Notes: generated from the sequence alone by a model not told the origin. A stretch of DNA of 64,000 nt from Prolixibacteraceae bacterium (GCA_025210775.1 JAOARB010000007.1:148913-212912), one strand, 5' to 3'. Shown: positions 37,190 through 47,535, counted from the stretch's first letter. Translations and numbers: made by a program.

Positions 37190-38271
37190 CTATCTCTATA
37201 TGAAAGGTTCTACAGTAGTTTATTTTTTTCTGAAGCAAAGATAAGAAAGATGGTTATCACTATCAATAAAATAGCGCTTGTTCATAAAAAGATATTGACC
37301 ATAAATAGCGAGACTTCCTTTGTGTGTTGTGTGTGAATTATTTAGAGCCATGACGGATATTTCTTCTCTTTTTTAGGTCGCATTTCCATGCTTTTTTTCA
37401 ATAAGTGACTACTATTTTTGGGGGACAGAGATAGTATTTGTTCTAATATGATAAGTAGTAACTCAAGAAATTGGTGTTGCTACTTAATACTTTTTATTAT
37501 AAAATAGGAGCGTATACGATTAGATGATCAACTGTTTTCTTTCTCGATATTGGATGCATAGTTCACCTAGACCAAATAATATTCAATTCCATTTTTTGCA
37601 AATTTCTTGGCTAGATCATTCTCACATTAACTTCATATCAACTTCATTTGAAAGTAAAGTTGACATAAAGTATAAGTGAACATGATATGAAGTTGATATG
37701 AAGTTGATATGAATTTGATATGAAGTTGTGGTGAAATTGAAACGAAATTAAGTATTCTTTGATAGTTTTAAAGGTAGGATTTTTAGCCCCTTTTTGAGTC
37801 ATTCTTACACTCTCGGATATTTCTTTTTAATATGAAATGCCATAGAATTGACTTTTGAGAAAAGAAGGTTTTGTCGTATTTGAAGCATGTTTTTTATGCA
37901 TCACATCGATCTTTTATTGCTAATGATTTAATAATAGAAATATATCTTGTATTATTTGGGTGTCAGTATTTTAACTTATGAAAAGCTCTGTAGGTGTGAC
38001 ATGTCGTTGCTTCAAAAAGTCGTTCGGTTAGCATATTCTGATTGGAAAGGGGATAGGTTTAAGAATGTGATGAGTCATGGGAGTGTGATGACATTGCTTG
38101 GGGTATTAAAGGATAAAGATCGAGCGCATGATTATCCTTTTAAAGGAAGTTTAGCGGAAAGATCAATTAGATAAGATGGTGTTGAGAGGATGGTTTTAGT
38201 GGTTATACCCCCTGATCTATTAAAGATATATAAAGGGCAGCCTAGATGGACTACCCTTATGTTGAGGTGAG
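37190..38271. other. Long intergenic region with no supported gene
   Basis: About 1.08 kb contains a 10-bp hairpin at 37453-37485 (AAGTAGTAAC / GTTGCTACTT), the second copy of the hairpin/iteron element at 37629-37737, and a weak hairpin at 38233-38260 that may end the nucleosidase gene. A 75-codon frame at 37947-38174 is not convincing. Confidence 0.55.
37629..37737. repeat. Dispersed hairpin/iteron element, copy 2
   Basis: The left arm AACTTCATATCAACTTCAT is the exact reverse complement of a stretch within the right block of 12-bp direct repeats (GATATGAAGTT units, about 37684-37728). The core GTATAAGTGAACATGATAT is shared with copy 1 at 7471-7575. The repeats are more regular here than in copy 1. 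Confidence 0.72.
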
Positions 38272-39048
38272 TTATTCGACTTCAGTAGAGATCATTTGTT
38301 TGATGATATCTAGTGTTTTATGTGCCGCTTTCTTCTTATTAAAGAAATAGGTTGTTTCTGCATTATCGTTCGCATGGTCGCTAATAGAACGAATGATAAT
38401 AAATGGGGTCTTAAACTGAAGACATACTTGTGCTATGGCGGCACTCTCCATGTCTACAGCTAAAGCATGATAATGTTTGAACAGGTACTCTTTCTTTGCA
38501 CTGTCTGCAATAAATTGATCCCCTGTTGCAATATTACCCCAATATATATTGGGTTGCCCTTTTAGTAGAGATACCGATTTTTTAACCAGTTGTTCATCAG
38601 ACTGGATAAATACAGGATGTTCTTCTCCTGTGGCAATATTAGGTGCAGCCCACACTTTAAAAAGCTTCTTTTTCTGCGTCCCTAGATCGTGTTGAATAAA
38701 TTTTGTCCCAATGACAATATCTTCTGGCTTTAATTGAGATGCTACTGCCCCTGCAATTCCTGTAAATATGATTTTCTCTGGAGAATAATGATCTATAAGT
38801 AATGTGGTGCTGATGGCCGCATTCACTTTCCCTACACCACATTTAAGAATGACCACAGGTTCTCCTTGTAGTTCCCCTTCTATAAAAGGAATATTCTGAA
38901 TATAATGGATCGTAGCGTGTTCTAATTCTTGTGATATTACTTCAATCTCTTCTGGCATTGCTCCAACAATTGCAGTGTAAACGGTCTTCTTTTTACATCC
39001 ACAAAAAATGATTACAAAAAGTATAATACTCCAAAGTTGTTTTTTCAT
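38272..39048 (-). CDS. Lipoprotein-type methylthioadenosine/S-adenosylhomocysteine nucleosidase
   Basis: The 258-residue protein carries the nucleosidase motifs: GAMPEEI with the catalytic-site Glu near 30, VDMESAAIAQVC (purine and ribose contacts, near 205) and SISDHAND with the catalytic Asp near 227. It should cleave adenine from MTA or SAH. Unlike the usual cytoplasmic enzyme, it begins with a hydrophobic signal ending in FCGCKKK, a probable lipobox, so it may sit in the periplasm or at the surface. It is monocistronic. Another purine or nucleoside phosphorylase-like substrate is possible. Confidence 0.82.
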   Translation of the reverse strand: MKKQLWSIILFVIIFCGCKKKTVYTAIVGAMPEEIEVISQELEHATIHYIQNIPFIEGELQGEPVVILKCGVGKVNAAISTTLLIDHYSPEKIIFTGIAGAVASQLKPEDIVIGTKFIQHDLGTQKKKLFKVWAAPNIATGEEHPVFIQSDEQLVKKSVSLLKGQPNIYWGNIATGDQFIADSAKKEYLFKHYHALAVDMESAAIAQVCLQFKTPFIIIRSISDHANDNAETTYFFNKKKAAHKTLDIIKQMISTEVE

Positions 39049-39251
39049 GTTAATTTAAGGCTTAATAAATTGATTATTTGCTGTTTCTATTTTACTTTAG
39101 ATAAAGTATTAGACGCTAAATATAGTACCTATTACTTAAAGTGTAAAATTATTACTTATTCTCTATTTTGTATTGAAGTTTGGTGATAATAAATACGTAT
39201 TGATAACTGTTTAATAATGACCTAACAAAATCGAATAATCTTATGTCTATT

Positions 39252-40214
39252 ATGCGTAAAATAATTTATATCGTTTTATTAGTGGTAATTAATAGCGCTT
39301 CCCTTATGGCTAAAAAGAAGTTAGAGTTTCGAGAAGATGGATTCCGTATTTTACAGATGACAGACATGCATATTGATCCATCTAAAAAGAATATTGTTGA
39401 GTATTATCAGATGTTAAATAAGATGGTGGAGCATACCCGTCCTGATCTTCTTTTTTTTACTGGTGATATAGTGACGTCTCCAAATGCTTTGGATGGTTGG
39501 TGTATGTTTAAAGAGTGGCTTGATAAAACAGGCATCCCTTTTGCTTTTGTGATGGGAAATCATGATCCTGAATATATACATGATAAAGATTTGATATACC
39601 AATGTCTCTCTAGAAGTCCTTATTGTTCTTCTCACTATCGTATTAATGAGATATCAGAAAAGAATGCTTATGTGTTGCCTATTTATAATAAAAGACAAAT
39701 AGCATGGACACTCTTTGGTGTGGATAGTGGCAGTATGTCTACCGACGAAAGTGTGGATGGCTATGATTGGGTGAAAACACAGACCATAAGGAAAGTGTAC
39801 CAACAAGTGGAGCAGTTAGAGAAAAACAATCCGGTCTCTAAATTGATGTTTCTTCATATCCCTGTCCCTGAATATGCGATGGCTACAAAGAAAAGATATC
39901 GTGATTTCCCTATATTGGGTCACCATTGGGAGAAAGTTTGTTGCCCTAACATCAATAGTGGGTTGTTCTATTGTCTTTGGAGTACCCATTTTAAAGGGGT
40001 CTTTGCTGGGCATGATCACGATAATGATTATGTCGCTCAAATGTATGGTGTCCCTTTGATTTATGGCAGAAGAACAGGGAAAGGAACATGTTATGGTAAA
40101 TTACGAATGGGCGCACGTGTCATTGATCTAAATAGTAATGGATCCTATTATACTTGGATTATCGATCGAAAACTAAAAAGATCTAATAGACTGTTGTTGC
40201 CGATGATAAAATAG
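39252..40214 (+). CDS. Exported metallophosphoesterase
   Basis: From the ATG at 39252 (an alternative lies three codons earlier, at 39243) the protein has 320 residues with a signal peptide ending near SLMA. Calcineurin-like motifs follow in order: MTDMHID, FFTGDIV, MGNHDPEY, LHIPVPEY and AGHDHDNDY. These provide the two-metal site for phosphoester hydrolysis. It resembles periplasmic purple-acid-like or nucleotidase enzymes, but the substrate is unknown. An esterase gene starts 4 bp after its stop. Confidence 0.85.
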   Translation: MRKIIYIVLLVVINSASLMAKKKLEFREDGFRILQMTDMHIDPSKKNIVEYYQMLNKMVEHTRPDLLFFTGDIVTSPNALDGWCMFKEWLDKTGIPFAFVMGNHDPEYIHDKDLIYQCLSRSPYCSSHYRINEISEKNAYVLPIYNKRQIAWTLFGVDSGSMSTDESVDGYDWVKTQTIRKVYQQVEQLEKNNPVSKLMFLHIPVPEYAMATKKRYRDFPILGHHWEKVCCPNINSGLFYCLWSTHFKGVFAGHDHDNDYVAQMYGVPLIYGRRTGKGTCYGKLRMGARVIDLNSNGSYYTWIIDRKLKRSNRLLLPMIK

Positions 40215-40218
40215 TTTT

Positions 40219-40734
40219 ATGAATATATTGTACTTACATGGGCTCGGTTCTACTGGGCTCACTGATGACAAGAGAGCGGTTGTAATGTCGGTTTTAAAAC
40301 CAGAAGTCCTTATTACTCCAGTGTTTGATTACACTGAAGAAGGGGTGGAAAAGAAAATAGAAGATCTTTTTCATGCCCATTCTTTTGACCTTATCATAGG
40401 TTCTTCTACCGGTGCTATGGTGGCACATACCCTCTCTTGTAGATCTAATATTAACGCCATACTTATAAATCCTGCTTTTAAGCATAACGTGGTAGATCGT
40501 CTTTTACCAAAATTTATAAGATCGACGGAGGTTGGCAAACATACTTTTTTTGTTTTTGGAACAGAAGACCTTACGGTACCTATGCAAGGCACTTTGGATT
40601 TTTTTAATGTCCCAAACACCCCAATAGATCGAACACTTATTGTAGAGGGGATGGAACATCGTTTTTGGCCTTCACAACTAGAATTTATCTTAAAATCATC
40701 TACACTAAACTCTTTTATAGATAATATCGACTGA
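40219..40734 (+). CDS. YqiA/UPF0227-like alpha/beta-hydrolase
   Basis: This 171-residue cytoplasmic hydrolase has LYLHGLGS at the N-terminus (oxyanion region), the nucleophile elbow GSSTG near 63, FGTEDLTVP (Asp) and EGMEHRF (His) near 140. The short length and motifs fit the YqiA/YcfP esterase group. It is co-transcribed with the metallophosphoesterase, 4 bp downstream of it. The natural ester is unknown. Confidence 0.85.
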   Translation: MNILYLHGLGSTGLTDDKRAVVMSVLKPEVLITPVFDYTEEGVEKKIEDLFHAHSFDLIIGSSTGAMVAHTLSCRSNINAILINPAFKHNVVDRLLPKFIRSTEVGKHTFFVFGTEDLTVPMQGTLDFFNVPNTPIDRTLIVEGMEHRFWPSQLEFILKSSTLNSFIDNID

Positions 40735-40828
40735 TTTTGTGCTTCTTCAACTTAAACAAATTGAACTTATTGTAGACCTTATTTGTATAGACAGTAAACT
40801 AATTTGTGTTTCATTAAAGTCTTTATTT

Positions 40829-42061
40829 ATGAAAAAAGCGTATTCCTTTATAAGAGTACAGTCGAGAAGAGCAACTCTTCTTATTCTGTTATTGGTGTGT
40901 AGTGTTGTAAGTTATGCCCAACAGGGTGGGCCCTTATTATATGAGGTAGCTACTCCTAATGTCGGGAATGCTTATGCAGGACAAGCAGCTGTTGCACACG
41001 ATGCTTCTACGGCATATTTGAATCCTGCTGCAATGAGTGAGGTGGATGAATCACAATGGCTTGTTGGTATACAAGGTTCATTCTCAATGTTGAAATTCAA
41101 TGGCATGGATAATGCGTCGCAATTCACCCCTTCTTTGGCTGCGTATTGGTTAAAGCATATTAGTGATAAGTGGACCCTTGGAGCGACATTGAATCTTCCT
41201 CAAGTTTCAATGTTAGATTATGGGAATGATTGGCCAGGTAAATATTATCTTACTGAAAGACGTGTAGTCATGGCTCATTTCTCTCCTGCTGCCTCTTTCC
41301 GTTTGAATGATCAATGGAGTTTTGGTGGTGCGATTAATTTATATCTTGGAATGTTATCTCAAGATGCTGTGGTTCCTAGTACCAAAGATGGTATGCCAGA
41401 AGGTATGGCAGAAGTGGAAGGATCAGCACTTAGTATGGGATTCCAAGCAGGGGTACATTTCCGTGCAGATGAGAACACTACTCTAGGTTTAATGTATCGC
41501 TATCGTGCTACTGTTGATATACAAGGTAGTGCGGATGTAAGCAACTACTATGTGAATGATCAAAAAGCAACTTCTTTAAGATATTCTACAGATCTTCTTG
41601 TTCCTCATGCGGTAAATCTTAGTATGAGTCATTTCTTTGGATCTTTCGAATTCTTAGTAGATGTTGGATATACCAATTGGCAGGCCTATCGTTATGAACC
41701 TCTAATCCTAAAAGAACATTATTCTATGGATGATGGTGCAGAATGGAAAGATACTTATCGTATTGGTGTTGGTGGTAATTATACTATTGATACTGGTTGG
41801 ATTCTTAGAGCTGGTTTCTCTTATGATTCTGCTCCAGTAGATGAAGCTTATAATTCTGTTGATATCCCAGTTTCTGAGATGTATCGTTTTGCTATTGGTG
41901 GAACAAAAATATTTGCAGACAAACATACCCTTTCTTTAAGTTACTGTTATGGTGCAGGCGACAATACAAGAATCAACCAAGTTTCTAACGTTCAAGGTAA
42001 TCTAATTGGGGAATTTGATCCATTAAGAAATCATACTATTGCATTGAGTTTCGGGTTTTAG
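40829..42061 (+). CDS. FadL/OmpP1-type outer-membrane hydrophobic-compound transporter
   Basis: The start at 40829 gives 410 residues with a long signal peptide ending near VVSYAQ. The upstream frame to 40739 has no signal sequence. The N-terminal hatch motif reads NAYAGQAAVAHDASTAYLNPAAMS, the hallmark of FadL-type channels. Regular beta strands follow, ending in HTIALSFGF. It imports fatty acids or other hydrophobic compounds. It is not obviously linked in function to the genes on either side. Confidence 0.92.
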   Translation: MKKAYSFIRVQSRRATLLILLLVCSVVSYAQQGGPLLYEVATPNVGNAYAGQAAVAHDASTAYLNPAAMSEVDESQWLVGIQGSFSMLKFNGMDNASQFTPSLAAYWLKHISDKWTLGATLNLPQVSMLDYGNDWPGKYYLTERRVVMAHFSPAASFRLNDQWSFGGAINLYLGMLSQDAVVPSTKDGMPEGMAEVEGSALSMGFQAGVHFRADENTTLGLMYRYRATVDIQGSADVSNYYVNDQKATSLRYSTDLLVPHAVNLSMSHFFGSFEFLVDVGYTNWQAYRYEPLILKEHYSMDDGAEWKDTYRIGVGGNYTIDTGWILRAGFSYDSAPVDEAYNSVDIPVSEMYRFAIGGTKIFADKHTLSLSYCYGAGDNTRINQVSNVQGNLIGEFDPLRNHTIALSFGF

Positions 42062-42080
42062 TTAATATTTTATAATGCTT

Positions 42081-42117
42081 AAAAAAGGCTACCTTATCTT
42101 AGGTAGTCTTTTTTTTG
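42081..42117 (+). terminator. Intrinsic terminator after fadL
   Basis: The stem AAAAAAGGCTACCT / AGGTAGTCTTTTTT contains one wobble pair and is followed by a T run. Confidence 0.85.
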
Positions 42118-42684
42118 CTCTAAATAATTTAATGAAAGGGTGGAGGTGATTCTATTTCCCATCTAGTCAATAGGCTTTCTTTTATTGGTTACTATCAAAA
42201 ATTTTTCGTGTCGAGCGATAGCATATCATTGTTGCTGTAGATGGAAAATATTATGTTTTAAAGCATAAAAACGAAAGGCAAAAAAAGAGCATTTTTTATT
42301 TTAGTGGTGGGGATAATATATTAATTTGCTCAAGGAATTTGCAATCGATTATCTCCATGTTGAGATAATCATTTTAGGTGCTCCTTTCCTATCTGAAAAA
42401 CGGAAATATAATCAGCGAAGTTTTCCCCTTTGTGGCTGGTTTCTAGTGGTCGCAATGACTTTGCTCTATGGTACATATCTAGTTGTATTATGTGGATCTA
42501 TATTTTTGTTTGATCTTTCCTATATTTTTCGTTTGGTCTTTGGAGGGTGACATGGTCATGTCTTAGAGATCAAAAAGAAATGTTATTTTATCTCAATTTA
42601 AATAGATGTTCCCCCCTTAGAATGTCATATTGATTGTGATAGAAACTACTATATCAAAAGATGAAATAATAAAAGAGGTTGAAT
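42118..42684. other. Intergenic region upstream of the hybrid sensor
   Basis: About 570 bp hold the promoter of the hybrid two-component gene. A 74-codon frame at 42326-42550 has no protein-like features beyond hydrophobicity. GAGG at 42675-42678 is a ribosome binding site for the ATG at 42685. Confidence 0.5.
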
Positions 42685-45600
42685 ATGTCTGTGATGAGAG
42701 TGTGTGTTTTTTTATTGGTTCTTGTCTCTTTTTTAGGAAAAGAGGCCAAAGCTAGAGAACTAAATTTTCTTTTTAAGAAAATATCTATTGAAGAGGGGTT
42801 ACCTCATAGTTGTGTGTACGATATTCAGCAGGATTCTCTTGGCTTTATATGGTTTGGTACACATGATGGGGTTGCTCGATTTGATGGAGATGAATTTATG
42901 GTATTTGATGGAACCCAAGAACTTAAAGGAAATCTGCTTTCTAGAGAGATTCGTTCTATCATGGTGGACGCACAAGGAGATATTTGGTTTGCTGGTGATA
43001 AAGGCGTAAGTAAATATGTTCAGAAACAAGGTCAAATACAGAATTTTCCATTTTTTAATGGAATATATGGTTATAACCTAATCAAAATAGCTTCTTCAAA
43101 TAGTGGTGAGATTTTTACGGTCTCTCGTGATGGTGATCTATACAAATATGCCCCGTTATTAAAAGATTTTATTGAGATAAAATTGCCTTCTAATAAAGGA
43201 GAGATCAATAAAATTAGCTCGATGACAATACAAAATAGCCTCTTGCTATTGGGAACCAATATTGGTCTAGTAGTCTTTGATCCGCAACAGAATGATATTG
43301 AAGTAATCCAGATTCCTAACATGGATTCTAGCGTGAACCAAGTGTTATGGATGGATGATGGTAGTTGGATTGTTGCTACTGAATTAGATGGTCTTTTCTT
43401 TTTGGATGGCAATTTTAAAGTGAAAGAGCATTGGGTTGCTACTCCTACTAAAAAAACTAAATTACTTTCTAATACAGTTCGATCTTTACGAGTAGATAAA
43501 AATAGAAATCTTTGGATTGGGACTTTCCTTGGGCTGACGGTTTTTAATCTCGATTCTTATCAGCTAAAAACCATGCAACAAGAGTTTGAACGACCATATT
43601 CTTTAAGTCAAAACTCTATTCGCTCGATATACGAAGACAAAGAGGGCGGAATATGGCTTGGAACTTTCTTTGGTGGGGTAAATTACTATCATAGTACCAA
43701 AATTAAATTTGATTTGATTAACCATAACGGCGGTAGCCTCTCTTTGAGTGGTAATGTGGTTGCTTCGCTAATGGAAGACCATAAAGGTCGTATATGGGTA
43801 GGAACCAACGATAATGGAATCAATATTATTAATCCTGAAAGAACACGTATCAAATCGGTTAAAAAGGGACAAAAAGGGAAAGTAACTTTAAGTTCTAATA
43901 ATATTAAATCGATGATTGAGCTACCAAACAAAAAGATCCTTGTGGGTACCCATGAGAAAGGTCTTAACTTGCTGGCTCGTAGTGGGGAAGTGCTAAAAGT
44001 TTTTCAACATAGTGGCGACACGACCTCTCTTCCTGATGATCATGTTTATGCACTATTAAAAGACCATAAGAATCAGATATGGGTCGGTACATGGGAAGGG
44101 GTGGCAAAATGGAACCCTGAGAATGAGACGTTCCACCTCCTCAAGGAAGATACCTTAGGCAATGAACTCCCAAATAGAAAGGTTACCTTCCTTTATGAAG
44201 ATAGAAAAAATCGTATATGGATAGGGACTGTCGATGGCGTGACTATTTTTTATCCAGAGGCCAATCGTTTTGATTCTTTTGTAATCTCTCTGGATCACTC
44301 TAATCACCTGCCTAGTGGTATGATCAATACAATAATGGAAGATCATCGTGGACAACTGTGGATAGGTACTGCTAGAGGAGTTGTTATCTTTGATGAGATA
44401 AATAGAACTTTTGTTGCTCCGAAAGGACTCGAAGTACTAAAAGATCGTTTGATATGTAGTATTGAAGAGGATGCCTATGGTGCCTTGTGGATCTCATATA
44501 ATGGAGGCTTAGTATCTTATAATACAAGTGAATTTAAAGCCAATGTCTATCTTGTTGAGGATGGACTTCAAGGCAAACAGTTTAGTGTTCATTCTAGTTT
44601 GAAAAGTAGGGATAGCCATCTCTATTTTGGAGGTATTAATGGGATTACTGTTTTTGATCCGATGACCATTAAAGAACAACCTTTTGAAGGGAAAGTGATT
44701 CTTAATGGATTAGAGGTGAATCAAGTGATGCAAGTGGCTGGTGCCGAAAATTCGGTTCTTTCTAATTCTTTACAGTTTACACCTTCTATTGATCTAAAAC
44801 CTACGCAACGCAACTTCTCTTTTAGTTATGGTATTATCGACTATATACAGTCACGCCATATTAAATATCGTTATCGTCTATCTGGTTTTGGCGATAACAA
44901 TTGGATTGATGCCAATCAAAACAAAAAGGCGATATTTTCGAATATCCCTTATGGAGAGTATCTTTTTGAAGTGCAGGCTATCGATCTATATACCGAAAGA
45001 CAAGGAGCTGTTGCAAGAGTAAAAGTGGTTATTCATAAACCATGGTATTTGACGACCTTGGCATGGATCGGTTATTTTATCTTGTCGGGATTGCTTTTTT
45101 GGACTATTTATCGTGTGATTATAGATAAGGTGAGAATGCGTAATTCTCTTTATCGTGAACGTGTAGAGAAACAAAATATTGAAGAGGTAAACCGTCATAA
45201 ATTGGAGTTCTTTACGAATATATCTCATGAGTTTAGAACCCCATTGACACTTATTCTCTCTCCAATAGAACGATTACTCGATCGTAATGATTTCGACTTT
45301 GAAGTACAGCGACAAGTGGTTACCATCCATAAAAATGCAAAACGACTTTTACGTCTTGTCAATCAAGTGATGGAGTTTAGAAAAGCAGAGATGGGAGAGG
45401 TGCATCTTTATGTCTCTAACCATAATATTTCTGTTATTCTTCAAGAGGTCTTTAATGCTTTTATTGGAAGAGCAAAGAAGCAAAACATATCCTATATATT
45501 TGATGAACCGGATCAAGAGGTGCATGGTTATATCGATCCTATTGCATTAGAAAAGGTGCTCTTTAATCTTCTTTCGAATGCATTCCGTTACCATAAAACG

Positions 45601-46776
45601 GGAAGTAAGATCATTCTTCGTGTGAGGGTAGAAAAGGAGAACCTAATACTTACGGTGGAAGATGATGGGGTAGGTATTCCTCCTGAAAGTATAGGTCATA
45701 TTTTTGATAGATATTATCGTGTGAACGAAAAAGAGACCGGTGGAACAGGTATTGGATTGGCTTATGTCCATCGTCTTGTTACTTTGCATAAAGGAACGAT
45801 TGAGGCTTCTCCTGTCGAACCTACCGGGGTTCAATTTAAGGTCACATTACCTATCGCTTCTTCTAGTTACGATTCGGTGGTGATCGATCAAGAGATAAAA
45901 GAGATGAGCCTTTCTAGTAGTGAAAAAGAGTTGTGGGCTGAAGATGCTGCCGAAGACCATACACTAGAGGTTACTACATCCAAAGAAGAAGAAGGGGAGC
46001 ATAAACCTCATATTATGGTGGTAGATGATAATATAGAGATTGGGAATTATCTTGTTCAAGAGTTGTCGTCAGCCTATAAGGTCACTTATGTCTCCCAAGG
46101 AGAGCATGCTTTAAAAGTGGTTCTTGATAAAATGCCTGATGTGATTATTTCTGATGTGATGATGCCAGAAGTGGATGGGGTTACGTTGTGTAAACGTATA
46201 AAACAAAACATCTGTACTTGCCATATTCCAGTGATCATGATTACGGCCAAAGCGACACTAGAGGATCAACTTATTGGACTGCGTAACGGTGCTGATGACT
46301 ATATTGAGAAACCATTCTCTATAAAGATACTAAGAGCTAAAATAGAGAACTTCATTAAGATGCAAAATCGAATGAAGAAGATCTTTAAGAATGAAGAGGA
46401 TATTGAAGTCGAAACGCTTGCTTTTAATCGTATGGACGAAGAGTTCCTTGTTAAAGCACGTGAGATTGTTGAAAATTCCTTGTGCGATGCGACCTTTACG
46501 GTGGACCGTTTTGCAAAAGAGATAGGGATGAGTAGGTCTAACTTGCACCTTAAGATGAAAGCAATTCTAGGTAGTACAGCCTCCGATTATATTAAGAAGA
46601 TACGTTTTAATAAAGCAATACAGCTTCTAGAGGAACAGAAATATACGGTGGCGGAAGTTAGCTATATGGTGGGCTTTAATACCCCATCTTATTTCTCTAC
46701 TAGTTTTAAAAAGTTCTTTGGTTATTTACCAACGGAACATACACCACAGAAACGTCGAGAGAATGTAGGTTCCTGA
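42685..46776 (+). CDS. Hybrid two-component system sensor/regulator with AraC output
   Basis: This 1363-residue one-piece sensor starts at the ATG 6 bp after GAGG (an in-frame TTG at 42679 is less likely). A signal peptide (about 1-22) is followed by two seven-bladed reg_prop propellers (about 30-690, many IWxGT repeats) and a Y_Y_Y domain (about 705-785). A membrane helix lies near 795-815. The histidine kinase has HEFRTPL at about 850, NLLSNAFRYH, and DDGVGIP with GGTGIGL. A receiver with phospho-Asp in ISDVMMPE lies near 1155, and an AraC helix-turn-helix domain at about 1255-1360. Such proteins bind oligosaccharides in the periplasm and switch on polysaccharide loci. The ligand is unknown, though the glycosaminoglycan lyases here make those sugars plausible. 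Confidence 0.95.
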   Translation: MSVMRVCVFLLVLVSFLGKEAKARELNFLFKKISIEEGLPHSCVYDIQQDSLGFIWFGTHDGVARFDGDEFMVFDGTQELKGNLLSREIRSIMVDAQGDIWFAGDKGVSKYVQKQGQIQNFPFFNGIYGYNLIKIASSNSGEIFTVSRDGDLYKYAPLLKDFIEIKLPSNKGEINKISSMTIQNSLLLLGTNIGLVVFDPQQNDIEVIQIPNMDSSVNQVLWMDDGSWIVATELDGLFFLDGNFKVKEHWVATPTKKTKLLSNTVRSLRVDKNRNLWIGTFLGLTVFNLDSYQLKTMQQEFERPYSLSQNSIRSIYEDKEGGIWLGTFFGGVNYYHSTKIKFDLINHNGGSLSLSGNVVASLMEDHKGRIWVGTNDNGINIINPERTRIKSVKKGQKGKVTLSSNNIKSMIELPNKKILVGTHEKGLNLLARSGEVLKVFQHSGDTTSLPDDHVYALLKDHKNQIWVGTWEGVAKWNPENETFHLLKEDTLGNELPNRKVTFLYEDRKNRIWIGTVDGVTIFYPEANRFDSFVISLDHSNHLPSGMINTIMEDHRGQLWIGTARGVVIFDEINRTFVAPKGLEVLKDRLICSIEEDAYGALWISYNGGLVSYNTSEFKANVYLVEDGLQGKQFSVHSSLKSRDSHLYFGGINGITVFDPMTIKEQPFEGKVILNGLEVNQVMQVAGAENSVLSNSLQFTPSIDLKPTQRNFSFSYGIIDYIQSRHIKYRYRLSGFGDNNWIDANQNKKAIFSNIPYGEYLFEVQAIDLYTERQGAVARVKVVIHKPWYLTTLAWIGYFILSGLLFWTIYRVIIDKVRMRNSLYRERVEKQNIEEVNRHKLEFFTNISHEFRTPLTLILSPIERLLDRNDFDFEVQRQVVTIHKNAKRLLRLVNQVMEFRKAEMGEVHLYVSNHNISVILQEVFNAFIGRAKKQNISYIFDEPDQEVHGYIDPIALEKVLFNLLSNAFRYHKTGSKIILRVRVEKENLILTVEDDGVGIPPESIGHIFDRYYRVNEKETGGTGIGLAYVHRLVTLHKGTIEASPVEPTGVQFKVTLPIASSSYDSVVIDQEIKEMSLSSSEKELWAEDAAEDHTLEVTTSKEEEGEHKPHIMVVDDNIEIGNYLVQELSSAYKVTYVSQGEHALKVVLDKMPDVIISDVMMPEVDGVTLCKRIKQNICTCHIPVIMITAKATLEDQLIGLRNGADDYIEKPFSIKILRAKIENFIKMQNRMKKIFKNEEDIEVETLAFNRMDEEFLVKAREIVENSLCDATFTVDRFAKEIGMSRSNLHLKMKAILGSTASDYIKKIRFNKAIQLLEEQKYTVAEVSYMVGFNTPSYFSTSFKKFFGYLPTEHTPQKRRENVGS

Positions 46777-46789
46777 TCGGATAGTATAG

Positions 46790-46832
46790 AAAAGACCTTA
46801 AAGAAAAATATCTCTTTAAGGTCTTTTTTTAT
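46790..46832 (+). terminator. Intrinsic terminator after the hybrid sensor
   Basis: A 15-bp stem AAAAGACCTTAAAGA / TCTTTAAGGTCTTTT is followed by T-rich sequence. Confidence 0.88.
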
Positions 46833-46980
46833 TTTTTCTTCCCAATACTTCGTTATCGTGTTTAGATGTGACATACGATGTATTGTCTTGAACACCTACT
46901 TAAGACCTCTATAATGAGGATAGACTCTAGTCTGTGGGGAATTCAATTCGTCTTCTTTTTTATCGTATAATATGCATTGG

Positions 46981-47535
46981 TTATAACACGATAGATGCTA
47001 AGATTAGCTTACGTTCAATTGCGTCTTTAGGAAGACGTGGATCGATGTTTACATTGTATGGTGTGGTTCCTTTTTTATCCCATTTATTCGCCTCTTTCTT
47101 TCCTAATTTTTGCCCCTCTTTGGTGAAGGTGAATTCTCCTGAATACCATTTGACATTTAGCTTTCCCATCAAATCGTTATTTTTGTCGTAGACTTTAAAT
47201 CTACCACCTACAGAGAGAAAATTATGGCTTAGCCTTCCTATTAACTCATTATCCTGGTCGAAGATCTTTATTTCTGGACTAAAGAAAACCCAGCCTCTTT
47301 TTACTCTTAGTAGTGGCTTGTGCTCTTTGTCGTTAAAGGTTATATCAAAAGGAGTGGTCTGTTTGTACCCTTTATTAAAGCTAAAGAATTTCGTGATGAT
47401 ATTTGTGTTGACCTCTTTTACTTCTATTATTGTTTCATTGGTCTTGGGATCACAAATATTGTAGTTGTTATTGATCTTAAACAGTCCACAAGGCTCTTTA
47501 ATGATAAATTGATCTCGGTTAAGTATCGGATTCAT
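46981..47535 (-). CDS. LURP-one-related/Tubby-like (scramblase-type) protein
   Basis: From the ATG at 47535 the protein has 184 residues and no signal peptide. The longer frame to 47595 adds a doubtful hydrophobic stretch. Repeated beta hairpins (IKIFDQDNELIGRLSHNFLSVGGRFKVYDKNNDLMGKL) give the pattern of the LURP-one-related family, whose fold is that of Tubby and phospholipid scramblases. Its function in bacteria is not known. It is the last gene before the CRISPR array and points away from it. Confidence 0.7.
   Translation of the reverse strand: MNPILNRDQFIIKEPCGLFKINNNYNICDPKTNETIIEVKEVNTNIITKFFSFNKGYKQTTPFDITFNDKEHKPLLRVKRGWVFFSPEIKIFDQDNELIGRLSHNFLSVGGRFKVYDKNNDLMGKLNVKWYSGEFTFTKEGQKLGKKEANKWDKKGTTPYNVNIDPRLPKDAIERKLILASIVL

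Noticed and set aside
37947..38174. 75-codon frame in the region after the second hairpin/iteron element
   Set aside because: No ribosome binding site and no recognisable features. It could be a remnant, but nothing supports it.
42326..42550. 74-codon frame upstream of the hybrid sensor
   Set aside because: It is hydrophobic by base composition, lacks a plausible start region and is more likely promoter DNA.
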